From: Flagellimonas pacifica
GTDB taxonomy: Bacteria > Bacteroidota > Bacteroidia > Flavobacteriales > Flavobacteriaceae
Assembly: GCF_900215465.1 (NCBI RefSeq)
Contig: NZ_OBEH01000002.1
Coordinates: 62,001 to 126,000 of the forward strand
Direction of reading: 5' to 3'
DNA: 64,000 bases
Position numbers and translations under genes: made by a program. Every line of letters starts with the position of its first letter. Within the stretch, counting starts at the first letter, position 1. This document shows positions 41,401-50,989 of this stretch, piece after piece. A model generated the notes under the pieces. That model was not told where the DNA came from. It did not search any database and saw nothing but the letters and a program-made list of their open reading frames with translations.

Positions 41401-42561
41401 TTACGAATCTCTAAAAGAAGACGGTGTATATGCAGTAATTTTCTTAAAAGCAGTATTAAAAGCCGATTTTGAGTTATAGCCAACCCGTTCGGCCACCTCT
41501 TCAATGGTTAATTTCTTTCCCATTTCCGTGTTCAATATTCTTTTGGCCTCTTTCACTCTATAAGAAGCTAAAAGTTCGAAGAAAGAGAGTCCCAATTTTT
41601 CATTAATCACCTGAGAAACGTGATGGGAACTTTCATTTATTGATTTTGCCAATCCAGATAACGAGGCAGTGCTACTTAAAAAGTACTTCTCATTTTTCAT
41701 CTGGTTTGAAATGGCTTCCATGATGATGGCTTTGTCTTCATTTGCCAAGGATGATTTTTTATATTTCAACACAGGCCCTTCCAAAAACGAAGATGTTTGT
41801 AAGTAATAGGATGAAGCGTTCATAAGGTCATAAGAAGTCAAGAAAATCATAAAACAGATGTACAGGAAAATCAGGTGATCTCCAACATCACTTTGGTAAG
41901 TTGACTTTACAAAAACAAGAATTAGGGTTACTATCAAAAAATGGCAGAAAGAATTTCTAATGGAACGCAGATCTTTATCCTGGGTGTTGAACACGGTTTC
42001 TCCTTTTGTGCGCAGGGCCAAAAGCAACCTTCTTGAAAGGATTATATTGTAAACGATGATATGGATAATGGTTGCAAGGTTTACATAGTTTCGAAGTCCT
42101 TGGGGATCCCCTCTATTTGGAATAGTTGTTTGAATAGGTGGAATATCCAAATTCATCACTGCAAGATTGTCATTGTACTTAAAAACATCTGCTTGCATAA
42201 AGAAGAACATACAGTAGAGCAACCATAGTGCAAATGGGATAAAATGTAGCCAATCTCGCTTTGTTCTTTTATCACCCAACTGTGACGACATGAATAAATA
42301 AATGACCGGAGCAATAGCAAAATTTAATGGCTCTGAAAAATTGGTCAGGACTAGTACTTTAAAGATGTAGCCAGTATAATTCAACCACCCTTCAAGCATG
42401 ATGAGCGACAAAATCAAGAATAAAAACCCCATAAAAAAATTGGGAGATTTTGTCTTTATTGATTTTTTAATAAGAAAATAGGATAAGTAAATACCCAAAA
42501 ACACACCAAAAATCAATATCTGGGAAATAAGATTTACTCTAATGGGTATTTCTTCCACCAT
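41401..42561 (-). CDS. AraC-family regulator with membrane sensor domain
   Basis: Protein of 386 aa with about seven or eight hydrophobic helices in the first 250 residues and an AraC-type DNA-binding domain in the last 110 (LAKSINESSHHVSQVINEKLGLSFFELLASYRV, then VAERVGYNSKSAFNTAFKKITAYTPSSFR). The layout is the same as that of the regulator at 20537, but the two are not close copies. It lies upstream of the acyltransferase on the same strand. Ligand unknown. Confidence 0.85.
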   Translation of the reverse strand: MVEEIPIRVNLISQILIFGVFLGIYLSYFLIKKSIKTKSPNFFMGFLFLILSLIMLEGWLNYTGYIFKVLVLTNFSEPLNFAIAPVIYLFMSSQLGDKRTKRDWLHFIPFALWLLYCMFFFMQADVFKYNDNLAVMNLDIPPIQTTIPNRGDPQGLRNYVNLATIIHIIVYNIILSRRLLLALRTKGETVFNTQDKDLRSIRNSFCHFLIVTLILVFVKSTYQSDVGDHLIFLYICFMIFLTSYDLMNASSYYLQTSSFLEGPVLKYKKSSLANEDKAIIMEAISNQMKNEKYFLSSTASLSGLAKSINESSHHVSQVINEKLGLSFFELLASYRVKEAKRILNTEMGKKLTIEEVAERVGYNSKSAFNTAFKKITAYTPSSFRDS

Positions 42562-43066
42562 ATTTAAATGTAAACATAAATTATAAAAAGAGACAGGGGC
42601 AGTTGGTATAAAAATAAGATCTCAATTTTCTAGATGCAGTATAGGATTCCTGATAGGTTGAATGAAACGATGTAAATATTGAAAGGGACAGAGAAACTTT
42701 GAATTTGAAACTTCATCAACAAAAAAACAAAACCAGGGTATTGTGAATGTTTATCTTATTGTTATGCTAAATAGCATTAAAAAATAATTGTTACCTATAT
42801 CAATTATGGCTTTTTAATTTAACTATAACGCCACTGAGTTTATTCGGACATGTAAATTTATTAGACATCAATTGTATAAAAACTTGACATAAAAAGTCTT
42901 TTTTGCGACGCTGTAATAACTAAAGCATTGATTTTTAAGCATCTAGTTTTTTGGCATAATCATAGATTAAAATAATACGCCGTTGTTGTTACGTAAGCGG
43001 ATCTATAACAAAGTCTACGTGCTTGATAAACTCCAAAACCTAAAAAGTTAAGTAAAACATATTACC
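42562..43066. other. 505-base intergenic region
   Basis: AT-rich, divergent between the AraC regulator and the DUF2268 gene. No ORF with protein-like content and no RNA gene is seen. TTGGCATAATCATAGA at about 42952 recalls a sigma-54 site but has GA instead of GC in the -12 element. Confidence 0.5.
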
Positions 43067-44095
43067 ATGAAAAACATATTATGGATATTAAACATAGGAG
43101 TCTTTTTGTTCTTAATGTCTTGTAAAGAGACCAAAAAGGTGAGTGTAAATTCTGATATTGAGTTTATTGAAAAAATCAAGAAAATATCAGATAGTGTAAA
43201 AGTGGAAGGAATAGTAATAAAGAATCTTTTCAAAAGTCAAATTTTGGCTCACCATGGGACAGAATATGATAGTATGATGATTATTGAAAAGGTCTATAGA
43301 CCCCACCAAAAATTATGGGACAACTGTTACGGAATGATTTTTGGCGAGGAAAACAGTTCCAAATTCAACACAACTAAGGGAATGGTAGAATGGAATCAAA
43401 CCCTATATCCAGAAAATAAAAGTTTTTTTGATCAAAGAGCTGAAATGCTTATCAATATGAATATTGATTCTATTTTGAAAAAAAACCTTACCAGATTCAA
43501 TGAACTAGTTCCTCATAAGACTGAAGCTACAATAAGTATATTATTCACTCCCATGTTGGGAATATTGTTTGGAGGTTGTGAGAATGACCAATTTTGTATT
43601 GAACTAAATTATGAGGTCGAAGATATGGGCTATATTGTGGAAAAGGCCATCCCTCATGAGCTAAACCACCTTGCATATGAGCCATTAAGAGAGAATGACC
43701 CGGATAGGAAAACTGCATTGAGTCAGACAATTGACGAAGGATTTGCCTGCTATTTTACGTGGCTTTTTTTTAATGGACAAATTGCAAAGCATGAGGCGAT
43801 CGAAAATATGAGTAAAACTGATTGGGATTGGTATTTGGCCAACGAAAAGAAGTTATACAATGAATTAAAACCTTACTTTGCAGATGAGAGTGGTGAAAAT
43901 CCGTTGTTGAGAAATGATAAAATTCAATTGTTCAAGGATGCGCCTAAAAGCCTAAATTATTGGCTTGGATTCCGAATTATTGAAAAGTATGTAGAAAACA
44001 ATGGCGTGGATAGTTGGAAAGATATTTATGAAAAGGATGTTAATAGGGTACTTAAAGAAAGTAAATACGAGGACTTTATTAATACCCTGAATTAA
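43067..44095 (+). CDS. DUF2268-like zinc-protease lipoprotein
   Basis: Protein of 342 aa with a lipoprotein signal (FLMSC, Cys near residue 19). The centre carries the metalloprotease-type HELNH motif (PHELNHLAYE, near residue 203) and a downstream TIDEGFACYFTW with the third-ligand Glu, the pattern of the DUF2268 predicted Zn-dependent proteases. It should be anchored in the periplasm. It is a single gene with a long upstream gap and convergent dnaX beyond. Confidence 0.75.
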   Translation: MKNILWILNIGVFLFLMSCKETKKVSVNSDIEFIEKIKKISDSVKVEGIVIKNLFKSQILAHHGTEYDSMMIIEKVYRPHQKLWDNCYGMIFGEENSSKFNTTKGMVEWNQTLYPENKSFFDQRAEMLINMNIDSILKKNLTRFNELVPHKTEATISILFTPMLGILFGGCENDQFCIELNYEVEDMGYIVEKAIPHELNHLAYEPLRENDPDRKTALSQTIDEGFACYFTWLFFNGQIAKHEAIENMSKTDWDWYLANEKKLYNELKPYFADESGENPLLRNDKIQLFKDAPKSLNYWLGFRIIEKYVENNGVDSWKDIYEKDVNRVLKESKYEDFINTLN

Positions 44096-44369
44096 GATCA
44101 TTTGTTCGGTTATAATTACCAAATGAATCTTTTTGAAGTTTCATGTATGAAGTACTACTACTTGTATTGAAGGTGATTAAACTTATATAAACATTTGAAC
44201 AAGCTTTTTTCATTCAGAAGGCGCGCCGGATATGACCAATAAGCTCATGAAAACGGAAAATTGAAAAGGTATTTAGCTAATGTTAAGTGAGCTAAGGGAA
44301 ACCTTGCTTTAAGAGATTATGACACTTGCTACATTTGTTTATACACTTAAAGATTTTGGGTATGAAAAA

Positions 44370-46118
44370 TCAAAAGTCTAAATCAAATTCTTTTCTTAGA
44401 ATTTCAATTGCTGGGTTCTTTTCTTTGAGTTTCTCGTATTTTTCCTCTGGGGTGAAAGCGAACTTTTTAGCAACCTCTTCATTTACAGTTATAAATAATG
44501 TGATGGAGTAATTGTTCAGTTTCTGCTTTAAATAATCCATCATCAAACTTTGTTCCCGCTCTACTTCCTTTTTCATAGTGCCATTAGGGAGCTCAATCCA
44601 GATTGTGTGGTCATCTTTAAGTTTGGGAACATCTGTTTGTAGGTTACTTGCCAATATTTTTCGACCTTTTTTCTCCAATTGTTGTACAAAATCGTTCCAA
44701 TGTTCCTGCATTTCCTCCTCGGCAAATGACTCTTTAGGAAGTTCTTCACCGGAAATGGCAGGAGTTTTTTCATTTTCATGTGCCTTTTTGGCCTTGATGC
44801 TAGATAGTGATAATCCTGAAACCCTTTTTTCAGATGACTTTAGCTGAATTTTATTTACTATTGGAGGGTTTTGAACCTCAGGTTCATTTATCGGTGTTGG
44901 GAGTGTTTCTGGTTCTGGTTCCGATTTGGATTGTAAATTCTCTGCCTGGTATTCACTTTTTGGCTCTTCAACAACTTGTTTTTCCGTTGAAACAGTATTA
45001 TTCTCTTTTTTGGCCTTGAAAAAAGAGGCCGGAATTATGAAATCAGCGTTTTTTTTTTCTCCATCAAAAGTGATAGAGGCCAATTTCATGAGGGTGAGCT
45101 CAACGAGTAAACGTTGATTCTTGCTGGTTTTATACTTCAAATCACAGTCATTGGCCAATTCAAGAGCTTTCAACAGAAAGATTTTATCAGCTTTTTTTGC
45201 CTGTTCTTGGTATTGTGTTCTAACATCATCACCGACTTCCAATAAGGTCAAAGTCTCTTGGTGCTGACATACCATTAAATCTCTAAAATGTGATGCAAGC
45301 CCTGTGATAAAATGATGCCCATCAAAACCAAGAGAAAGTGTTTTGTTAAAAAGAATCAGTAAATCAGGAATTTTATTTTCCAGAATTAAATCTGTGGCTG
45401 TAAAATAAGTATCGTAATCAAGAACATTTAGATTTTCCGTCACCGCCTTTCTGGTCAGTTGCTTTCCTGAAAAACTTACTACCCTATCAAAAATAGAGAG
45501 AGCATCACGCATGGCCCCATCTGCTTTTTGAGCAATAATGTGTAAGGCACTTTCTTCAGCTTCAACCTCTTGCTGTTCTGCAATGTATTTTAGGTAATTT
45601 GCAGCATCTTTAACGGTTATTCGCTTAAAATCAAAAATTTGACAGCGGGAAAGTATGGTCGGAATTATTTTATGCTTTTCCGTGGTGGCCAAGATAAAAA
45701 TGGCATGCTTTGGAGGCTCCTCCAAGGTTTTTAGAAATGCATTGAATGCTGATTGGGAAAGCATATGCACCTCATCAATGATATATACTTTGTATTTTCC
45801 AACTTGTGGTGGAATACGAACTTGATCAATTAGACTTCTTATATCATCCACAGAATTATTGGATGCTGCATCTAGCTCAAAGATGTTAAATGCAAAATCT
45901 TCATCTTCCCTTTCAGTACCGTCTTGATTTATTTTCTTTGCCAGAATTCTGGCACAAGTGGTTTTACCCACACCTCTAGGACCACAAAAAAGTAATGCCT
46001 GTGCTAAATGATCGTTATCAATGGCATTAAGCAATGTATTGGTAATAGCCTCCTGGCCCACGACATCTTTGAATGTCTGGGGACGATATTTTCTAGCCGA
46101 TACTACAAATGGTTCCAA
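44370..46118 (-). CDS. dnaX: DNA polymerase III subunit gamma/tau
   Basis: Clamp-loader ATPase of 582 aa. It starts MEPFVVSARKYRPQTF and has the P-loop GPRGVGKT (46-53), IIDEVHMLS (Walker B) and the SRC motif with the arginine finger (TILSRCQIFDFKR). The four-cysteine zinc module that most bacterial gamma/tau subunits carry after the P-loop is missing: the segment reads KKINQDGTEREDEDFAFNIFELDAA. The C-terminal part (about 370-582) contains a low-complexity Glu/Pro-rich linker and the tau-specific domain, so it can bind the polymerase. No slippery frameshift site was looked for in detail. Confidence 0.94.
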   Translation of the reverse strand: MEPFVVSARKYRPQTFKDVVGQEAITNTLLNAIDNDHLAQALLFCGPRGVGKTTCARILAKKINQDGTEREDEDFAFNIFELDAASNNSVDDIRSLIDQVRIPPQVGKYKVYIIDEVHMLSQSAFNAFLKTLEEPPKHAIFILATTEKHKIIPTILSRCQIFDFKRITVKDAANYLKYIAEQQEVEAEESALHIIAQKADGAMRDALSIFDRVVSFSGKQLTRKAVTENLNVLDYDTYFTATDLILENKIPDLLILFNKTLSLGFDGHHFITGLASHFRDLMVCQHQETLTLLEVGDDVRTQYQEQAKKADKIFLLKALELANDCDLKYKTSKNQRLLVELTLMKLASITFDGEKKNADFIIPASFFKAKKENNTVSTEKQVVEEPKSEYQAENLQSKSEPEPETLPTPINEPEVQNPPIVNKIQLKSSEKRVSGLSLSSIKAKKAHENEKTPAISGEELPKESFAEEEMQEHWNDFVQQLEKKGRKILASNLQTDVPKLKDDHTIWIELPNGTMKKEVEREQSLMMDYLKQKLNNYSITLFITVNEEVAKKFAFTPEEKYEKLKEKNPAIEILRKEFDLDF

Positions 46119-46142
46119 ATCAGCAAATAATTTGCATTACTA

Positions 46143-46150
46143 CAAATATA
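46143..46150 (-). promoter_or_regulatory. dnaX promoter box
   Basis: On the minus strand TATATTTG (46150-46143) matches TAnnTTTG. The predicted start near 46136 lies 18 bases before the ATG. Confidence 0.5.
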
Positions 46151-46215
46151 AAAATAGGAAACTGCAAAGCCACTTATGCTTTACCATGTAAGCCACTTTT
46201 TATTAACAATTGACT

Positions 46216-46223
46216 TACCTTTG
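46216..46223 (+). promoter_or_regulatory. rnpB promoter box
   Basis: TACCTTTG matches TAnnTTTG and ends six bases before the first base of the RNase P RNA P1 helix, exactly where a start is expected. Confidence 0.7.
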
Positions 46224-46228
46224 TCGTT

Positions 46229-46526
46229 GGCAGGTTACCTTATCGCTTCAACTCCAAATTATTTGAAGTTGAAGAGGAAAGTCCGGACACCATAGTGCTG
46301 CGTAGCGGATAACATCCGTCCGCCGAAAGGTGAGGACCAGTGCAACAGAAAGCAAGTACAGTTAGGCTGTAGTGAAATCAGGTAAACTCTATGCGGTGAA
46401 ACGTCATGTAAACCAATGTTTGAGGGCTGCACGCCCAAATTGGAGGGTAGGCGGTTGGAGCTTTTGGGCAACCAAAAGCCTAGATAAATGATAAGGCTAG
46501 ACAGAATCCGGCTTATGACCTGCCTG
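46229..46526 (+). ncRNA. rnpB: RNase P RNA (bacterial class A)
   Basis: Catalytic RNA that removes the 5' leader of tRNA precursors. The ends pair as helix P1 (GGCAGGTTA at 46229 with TGACCTGCC at 46516-46524). The universal core is present: GAGGAAAGTCCGGACACCAT at 46274 (CR-I), GGTGAGGACCAGTGCAACAGAAAG, the GGTAAACTC and GCGGTGAAACG segments, GGAGGGTAGG, and ACAGAATCCGGCTTATGA (CR-V, pairing as P4) near the 3' end. A housekeeping promoter directly precedes it and a terminator directly follows. A minus-strand reading frame across it is not a gene. Confidence 0.97.
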
Positions 46527-46530
46527 AATT

Positions 46531-46560
46531 AAAAAGACCGAGTTTATACTCGGTCTTTTG
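46531..46560. terminator. Terminator of rnpB, bidirectional
   Basis: Stem AGACCGAG / CTCGGTCT with a six-base loop, A-run before and T-run after. It serves rnpB on the plus strand and the lipocalin-like gene on the minus strand. Confidence 0.85.
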
Positions 46561-46583
46561 GATTTATTGGGGTATTGTAAATA

Positions 46584-47141
46584 CTACTTTCGTTTAAAAA
46601 TTGTAGTTGCATTTATTGTATAAGAAACGCTTACACCATCTTGGGTTATTGTGGCTTCCTGCTTTTGTGTCATAACCAAATCTCCATCATTATTAAAAGC
46701 AACATCTATATTCTGATCTAGCGATAGCCCACTAGTGTCGATTTCATTGATTTCAAATTCATACAATTGGCCATCTATTTTAATGGAACTATCGGAAAAC
46801 TCATAGGTTCCTGATTCCGAGATTTCACTTATAGATTGAGTATCTTCATCAATGACCACACCGTTTACCGTGCCTGTTGTGACCAAATCATAACTGCCTT
46901 CAACGGCGTATGTTGTTTCTGTAAATGTTAGGGTGTAATCAAAGTTTTCGCCAACACTTTTGGTTGAGCTTTTTATAGGAATTCCTGAAAAATCTGTTTC
47001 CAAATCAATATCTGCCTGTAAAGAGATTAATGACCAGCTACCAATAAGGGATTTACTGTCTACAGGAGTAGTGTCATCATCTTTGTCGCAGGATATAAAT
47101 AGTATAGTAACGGCTGCGAAAAATAGTTTTAATGATTTCAT
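46584..47141 (-). CDS. Lipocalin-like lipoprotein
   Basis: Protein of 185 aa with a lipoprotein signal (LFISC, Cys near residue 18) and an Asp-rich linker (DKDDDTTPVDSKS). The domain starts GSWSLISL and proceeds through beta strands (FDYTLTFTETTYAVEGSYDL, GTYEFSDSSIKIDGQLYEF) to a C-terminal TTIFKRK. This is the common lipocalin-like arrangement of Bacteroidota. Ligand unknown. Single gene, convergent with rnpB. Confidence 0.7.
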   Translation of the reverse strand: MKSLKLFFAAVTILFISCDKDDDTTPVDSKSLIGSWSLISLQADIDLETDFSGIPIKSSTKSVGENFDYTLTFTETTYAVEGSYDLVTTGTVNGVVIDEDTQSISEISESGTYEFSDSSIKIDGQLYEFEINEIDTSGLSLDQNIDVAFNNDGDLVMTQKQEATITQDGVSVSYTINATTIFKRK

Positions 47142-47321
47142 GTTCTTGAATAAGGGGTTATAGATTGAGATAACGTTAAAACCTTGGGTTGTAGTGTGGT
47201 TAGTTCTGTTAAAATAGTAGTATTTGCAGTATAAAATTGGAAATGCTTAATGTGAATACTTTTTTAAGCTAGTACCTATATGTTTACAGGTATTTTGCCC
47301 AGGCCTGAAAAAGAGTGTTCA

Positions 47322-47867
47322 CTATGTTAGTTCTTGAGCAAAGAAACTAAAAATACTTCCACCATATTTTCGATTTTCTACAAAGTAAGGATGGTCAGAA
47401 AGGTCAGTTTGATCAGAATGTTCTATAATCAAAACACCATTTTCCAGTAATAAACCATTTTTAAAAACCAAATCGGCAATTGAAAAGAATTGGGTTCTAT
47501 CAAAATTGTATGGAGGGTCGGCAAAAATAATGTTAGCCTTTTCTTTGGTTCGTTCCAAAAACTTAAAGACATCAGATTTAATAGTGATAATAGGAAAATC
47601 CAATTCCTTGGAAATTTTGGAAATGTATTGGGTACAACCCGCAAAACTATCTACAGAAAGAATTTCTCCCGTACCCCTTGAAGCAAACTCAAAACTTATA
47701 TTCCCTGTTCCAGAAAATAAGTCAATCACTTTTAAACCATCAAAGTAAAAGCGATTGTTTAAAATATTAAAGAGCGCTTCTTTGGCCATGTCCGTTGTTG
47801 GTCTTACAGGAAGTTTTTTTGGAGCAGTAAGTCTTCTTCCTTTGTACTTTCCAGAAATGATTCGCAT
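47322..47867 (-). CDS. rsmD: 16S rRNA (guanine966-N2)-methyltransferase
   Basis: SAM-dependent enzyme of 181 aa that methylates G966 in 16S rRNA. It opens MRIISGKYKGRRLTAPKKLPVRPTTDMAKEALFNIL as in RsmD, then SAM-binding VIDLFSGTGNISFEFASRG and the catalytic DPPY motif (FADPPYNFDR). It is complete. It shares one base with the stop of the preceding DUF3822 gene, so the two are coupled. This pairing is conserved in Bacteroidota. Confidence 0.93.
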   Translation of the reverse strand: MRIISGKYKGRRLTAPKKLPVRPTTDMAKEALFNILNNRFYFDGLKVIDLFSGTGNISFEFASRGTGEILSVDSFAGCTQYISKISKELDFPIITIKSDVFKFLERTKEKANIIFADPPYNFDRTQFFSIADLVFKNGLLLENGVLIIEHSDQTDLSDHPYFVENRKYGGSIFSFFAQELT

Positions 47868-48703
47868 TAGAGAGAGCTTAGTACGGTAAAATCTATTGTT
47901 TGATTGTCAGTCTGCTCCATGGGGTAAGAGTCTTTGTCTGGGATAAAAACAGAAACATGCTTAACATATTGGTGGCACAATTCATAAATTGGATCACCTT
48001 CTTCAACAAGTCCAAATAGTTTTAACTGCACCTTTTCCAAATCTATTTGTAACTGCTCCAGACTAAAGAGGAGATAGTAGAGAAAATCCTCCTTGGTCTT
48101 ATATTCAAAATGGTTGTAGAATTTGAATTTTTTATCTGCAATGACCACTAATTCCATTTCATGCTCGGACAGTTGGGCATAACATATAGGTTCTACCGAG
48201 ACTCTACTTTGATTTAAAAGTGTAGTTATTAAGACCGTACCATTGTGCTTAAACTCAAACTCACCAAAAAGATCAAAAATGTAGTTGTTCACATTGGTGA
48301 AAGGTATGTAGACATTAATTATATCATGATTGATGACCTCATCATATGCAATAAGGTCATTGGCCATTATCTTAGTATTGAATTTTAAATAATTGGCAAG
48401 TTCTTCTTTATTAAAAAGCGTTTTGGGCACCAAGCCAAACATATTGTTCTTATGAATAACTACTACCTCAGAAAATGCATTGGTTGTTACATTACTTTCG
48501 TTAAAGACGGACTTCAGTTCCTTTAGCAAAAGATATGGTGTAGATGACGTTTGAAAAGTTTTATTTTCAAAAGCCAGTATCTTATTTGTAATTGTATCAA
48601 GAACACAAAAAGAAAGTCCATTCAGGCTTACCTGAATGGACAATTTTTTGAAAGAATTACGATTTGAATCGGAGTCCTCTATATTAGTTCTTTTTTCTGT
48701 CAT
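47867..48703 (-). CDS. DUF3822-family protein
   Basis: Protein of 278 aa from the ATG at 48703 (MTEKRTNIEDS); an earlier ATG at 48724 adds seven residues. It matches DUF3822, a Bacteroidota family with an actin-like or ASKHA-type fold by known structure of family members, characterised by LSIQVSLNGLSFCVLDTITNKILAFE at the N-terminus. Function unknown, but constant association with rsmD suggests a role in ribosome assembly or RNA modification. It lies between the membrane protein gene at 48684-49418 (overlapping start) and rsmD. Confidence 0.8.
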   Translation of the reverse strand: MTEKRTNIEDSDSNRNSFKKLSIQVSLNGLSFCVLDTITNKILAFENKTFQTSSTPYLLLKELKSVFNESNVTTNAFSEVVVIHKNNMFGLVPKTLFNKEELANYLKFNTKIMANDLIAYDEVINHDIINVYIPFTNVNNYIFDLFGEFEFKHNGTVLITTLLNQSRVSVEPICYAQLSEHEMELVVIADKKFKFYNHFEYKTKEDFLYYLLFSLEQLQIDLEKVQLKLFGLVEEGDPIYELCHQYVKHVSVFIPDKDSYPMEQTDNQTIDFTVLSSL

Positions 48704-49418
48704 AAATTGGAGGCCAGTTTCCATTTGTACTTACATCGGTAAGTGAGCCAACTTTAATTTCTGAACCATTGACTTCCTCAACACTTTGATGGGCATTTTC
48801 TCTGGCTACCAAATCTGAAGGCTGATCGTATAAAACAGCATTTTTATTAATCTTGGCCTCGAAAACGGGAGCTCTATATCCACTTTTATCAATAATGTCT
48901 GCCTTCATTTCAAACTTTTCCCCTCCTTGGGCAAAAGGTACGTCCATCATGGTTTTGTAGCGGTCACTATTCTTAAATAGCGAATCTTTCACTTTTATAA
49001 AACCTAAAGTATCAATGATTACCGTATCTTTTTGAAGTTCTATTTGATATACCTTATCATAACGCATAAAAGAAGAATCTCTTTGTTGTGTTATGGTATA
49101 ACTTCCGGTATCTACAAATTTTATCAAGTTGTTGAAACTACCTGCAAATCTTCCGTTTACGGTTTTAAAGGCTTCTTGAGAATCCCTAATATCTTTAAGT
49201 TTTGCAATAACCTGTGAAAATCTTTCCTTTCTAACCTTTTTAAATTCGATAGGAGCATTAATTGATTGATAAATTTTATAACCTAAGAAAATACTCAAAA
49301 GGCCAAAGACAATAACTAAGATTGGCTTTATCTTTTGTGGCAAAAATCTATCAATTAAGAATACCAAGCCTATGGTCAAAAGGCATATAACTAAAACGAT
49401 AAGGATTAAATTTAACAT
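48684..49418 (-). CDS. Membrane-anchored hypothetical protein
   Basis: Protein of 244 aa from the ATG at 49418 (MLNLILIVLVICLLT). An earlier ATG at 49460 falls inside the promoter box and is rejected. Two N-terminal transmembrane helices (about 4-22 and 31-48) are followed by a soluble part rich in Lys/Asp with a coiled-coil start (FKKVRKERFSQVIAKLKDIRDSQEAFK) and a periplasmic beta-rich region. A widespread Bacteroidota protein of unknown role. It heads the transcript with DUF3822 and rsmD. Confidence 0.7.
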   Translation of the reverse strand: MLNLILIVLVICLLTIGLVFLIDRFLPQKIKPILVIVFGLLSIFLGYKIYQSINAPIEFKKVRKERFSQVIAKLKDIRDSQEAFKTVNGRFAGSFNNLIKFVDTGSYTITQQRDSSFMRYDKVYQIELQKDTVIIDTLGFIKVKDSLFKNSDRYKTMMDVPFAQGGEKFEMKADIIDKSGYRAPVFEAKINKNAVLYDQPSDLVARENAHQSVEEVNGSEIKVGSLTDVSTNGNWPPIYDRKKN

Positions 49419-49457
49419 ACTAATATTGTCTTTCTGAATTAATTTAGCGGTTACTGA

Positions 49458-49465
49458 CAAATCTA
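49458..49465 (-). promoter_or_regulatory. Promoter box of the membrane protein-DUF3822-rsmD operon
   Basis: On the minus strand TAGATTTG (49465-49458) matches TAnnTTTG. The start near 49451 is downstream of the ATG at 49460, which settles the start codon at 49418. Confidence 0.6.
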
Positions 49466-49525
49466 CAATTTTTTTTTAATCACGAAACTTTTTGCTACAA
49501 AAATCCACGCTATCTTTAGAAGCTT

Positions 49526-50959
49526 ATGAACAACCCTACACCATCTGGATTTTTAACTATTCTAACTAAGAAGTTCCCCCATGACCCTACAAGCAAACAG
49601 GGTATGGCCCTGGAAAAATTATCCGAATTTATTTTGAATGATAAGAAGGAGGAAGTCTTTCTTCTAAAGGGTTTTGCAGGTACGGGAAAGACTACCATTG
49701 TAGGAACCATTGTAAGTAGTCTTTGGAAAATAAAAATGAGCGCCGTGCTGATGGCCCCAACAGGAAGGGCGGCCAAGGTTATGTCTGTTTACTCTGGAAA
49801 TAAGGCATTTACCATTCACAAGAAAATCTATTTTCCCAAGAAGCAATCAGGTGGAGGTATCCAGTTTGTTTTGGCACCCAACAAGCACAGAAATACACTT
49901 TTTATTGTAGATGAGGCTTCCATGATACCGGATACTCCAGCGGACTCCAAACTTTTTGAAAACGGTTCATTATTGGACGACCTTATGTTTTATGTATACT
50001 CTGGTCATAATTGTAAACTGCTATTGATTGGGGATACAGCGCAATTACCGCCGGTAAAACTGGATTTAAGTCCCGCTTTGGAAGAACAGCGTCTTTCCTT
50101 AAATTATAATAAGGACGTAGAAGGTTTAGAGTTGGATGAAGTTATGCGTCAAACCGGGGATTCGGGAATTTTGCATAACGCAACCCATCTTAGGGAACAA
50201 TTGCAATCCCATTTTTTTGAGGATTTTAAATTTGACATCTCTTCGTTTAGAGATATTGTACGGTTAATTGATGGCTCCGAAATTCAAGAAGCTATTGACA
50301 CATCTTACAATGAAAATGGAAAGGAAGAAACAGCAATAATTGTGCGATCCAACAAACGTGCAAACCTTTATAATCAAAATATTAGGGAGCGAATCTTGTT
50401 TTTGGATAATGAAATTGCGGTTGGGGATTACATGATGGTAGTGAAGAACAATTATTTTTGGTTGAGACCAAATTCAGAGGCTGGCTTTATAGCCAATGGA
50501 GATATCATTGAAATATTGGAGCTTTTCTCCATTAAAGAACTCTATGGTTTTTCTTTTGCTGAAGTAAAAGTAAAAATGGTAGATTATCCCAATCAACGAC
50601 CTTTTGAAACGGTTTTATTGTTGGACACTATTCATTCCGAAACACCATCGTTATCTTATGAAGAGGGCAATCGGTTGTATCAGGAAGTCCTTAAGGATTA
50701 TGCCTTTGAAAAATCGAAATATAAAAAGTTCCTTGGGGTAAAGAACAACAAGTTTTTTAACGCTTTGCAGGTAAAGTTTTCCTATGCTATCACCTGTCAT
50801 AAATCCCAAGGAGGGCAATGGAACACTGTTTTTGTGGAACAACCCTATTTGCCCAACGGGGTAAACAAAGATTATTTACGTTGGTTGTATACTGCTGTTA
50901 CACGAGCCAAGGAGAAACTATTTTTAATAGGATTTAAAGATGATTTTTTTCTTGACTAG
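49526..50959 (+). CDS. RecD-like DNA helicase (SF1B, ATP-dependent)
   Basis: Helicase of 477 aa with Walker A GFAGTGKTT (about residues 50-58), Walker B-like FIVDEASMI, GDTAQLPPV (motif III) and the C-terminal AITCHKSQGGQWNTV, TAVTRAKEKLFLIG (motifs V and VI). Related to RecD2/UvrD-type proteins that unwind 5'-3' and act in replication repair. It lacks a long N-terminal extension and the recBC partners, so it is the stand-alone short form typical of Bacteroidota. DUF4126 follows 30 bases later. Confidence 0.9.
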   Translation: MNNPTPSGFLTILTKKFPHDPTSKQGMALEKLSEFILNDKKEEVFLLKGFAGTGKTTIVGTIVSSLWKIKMSAVLMAPTGRAAKVMSVYSGNKAFTIHKKIYFPKKQSGGGIQFVLAPNKHRNTLFIVDEASMIPDTPADSKLFENGSLLDDLMFYVYSGHNCKLLLIGDTAQLPPVKLDLSPALEEQRLSLNYNKDVEGLELDEVMRQTGDSGILHNATHLREQLQSHFFEDFKFDISSFRDIVRLIDGSEIQEAIDTSYNENGKEETAIIVRSNKRANLYNQNIRERILFLDNEIAVGDYMMVVKNNYFWLRPNSEAGFIANGDIIEILELFSIKELYGFSFAEVKVKMVDYPNQRPFETVLLLDTIHSETPSLSYEEGNRLYQEVLKDYAFEKSKYKKFLGVKNNKFFNALQVKFSYAITCHKSQGGQWNTVFVEQPYLPNGVNKDYLRWLYTAVTRAKEKLFLIGFKDDFFLD

Positions 50960-50989
50960 GAATATTCTATTTTAGACAAAACCATTAAC

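Noticed and set aside
42952-42968. TTGGCATAATCATAGA, sigma-54-like site before the DUF2268 gene
   Set aside because: The -12 element has GA instead of the essential GC.
42975-43025. CGCCGTTGTTGTTACG and ATAACAAAG, resembling integron attC core sites
   Set aside because: No paired RYYYAAC/GTTRRRY arms with a consistent inner stem, no integrase and no cassette-like array.
44326-44511. Plus-strand frame of 61 codons with a hydrophobic segment
   Set aside because: Most of it is antisense to the dnaX C-terminus, with no promoter or homologous pattern.
46259-46471. Minus-strand reading frame of 70 codons
   Set aside because: It lies entirely on the strand opposite RNase P RNA and reads structured RNA.
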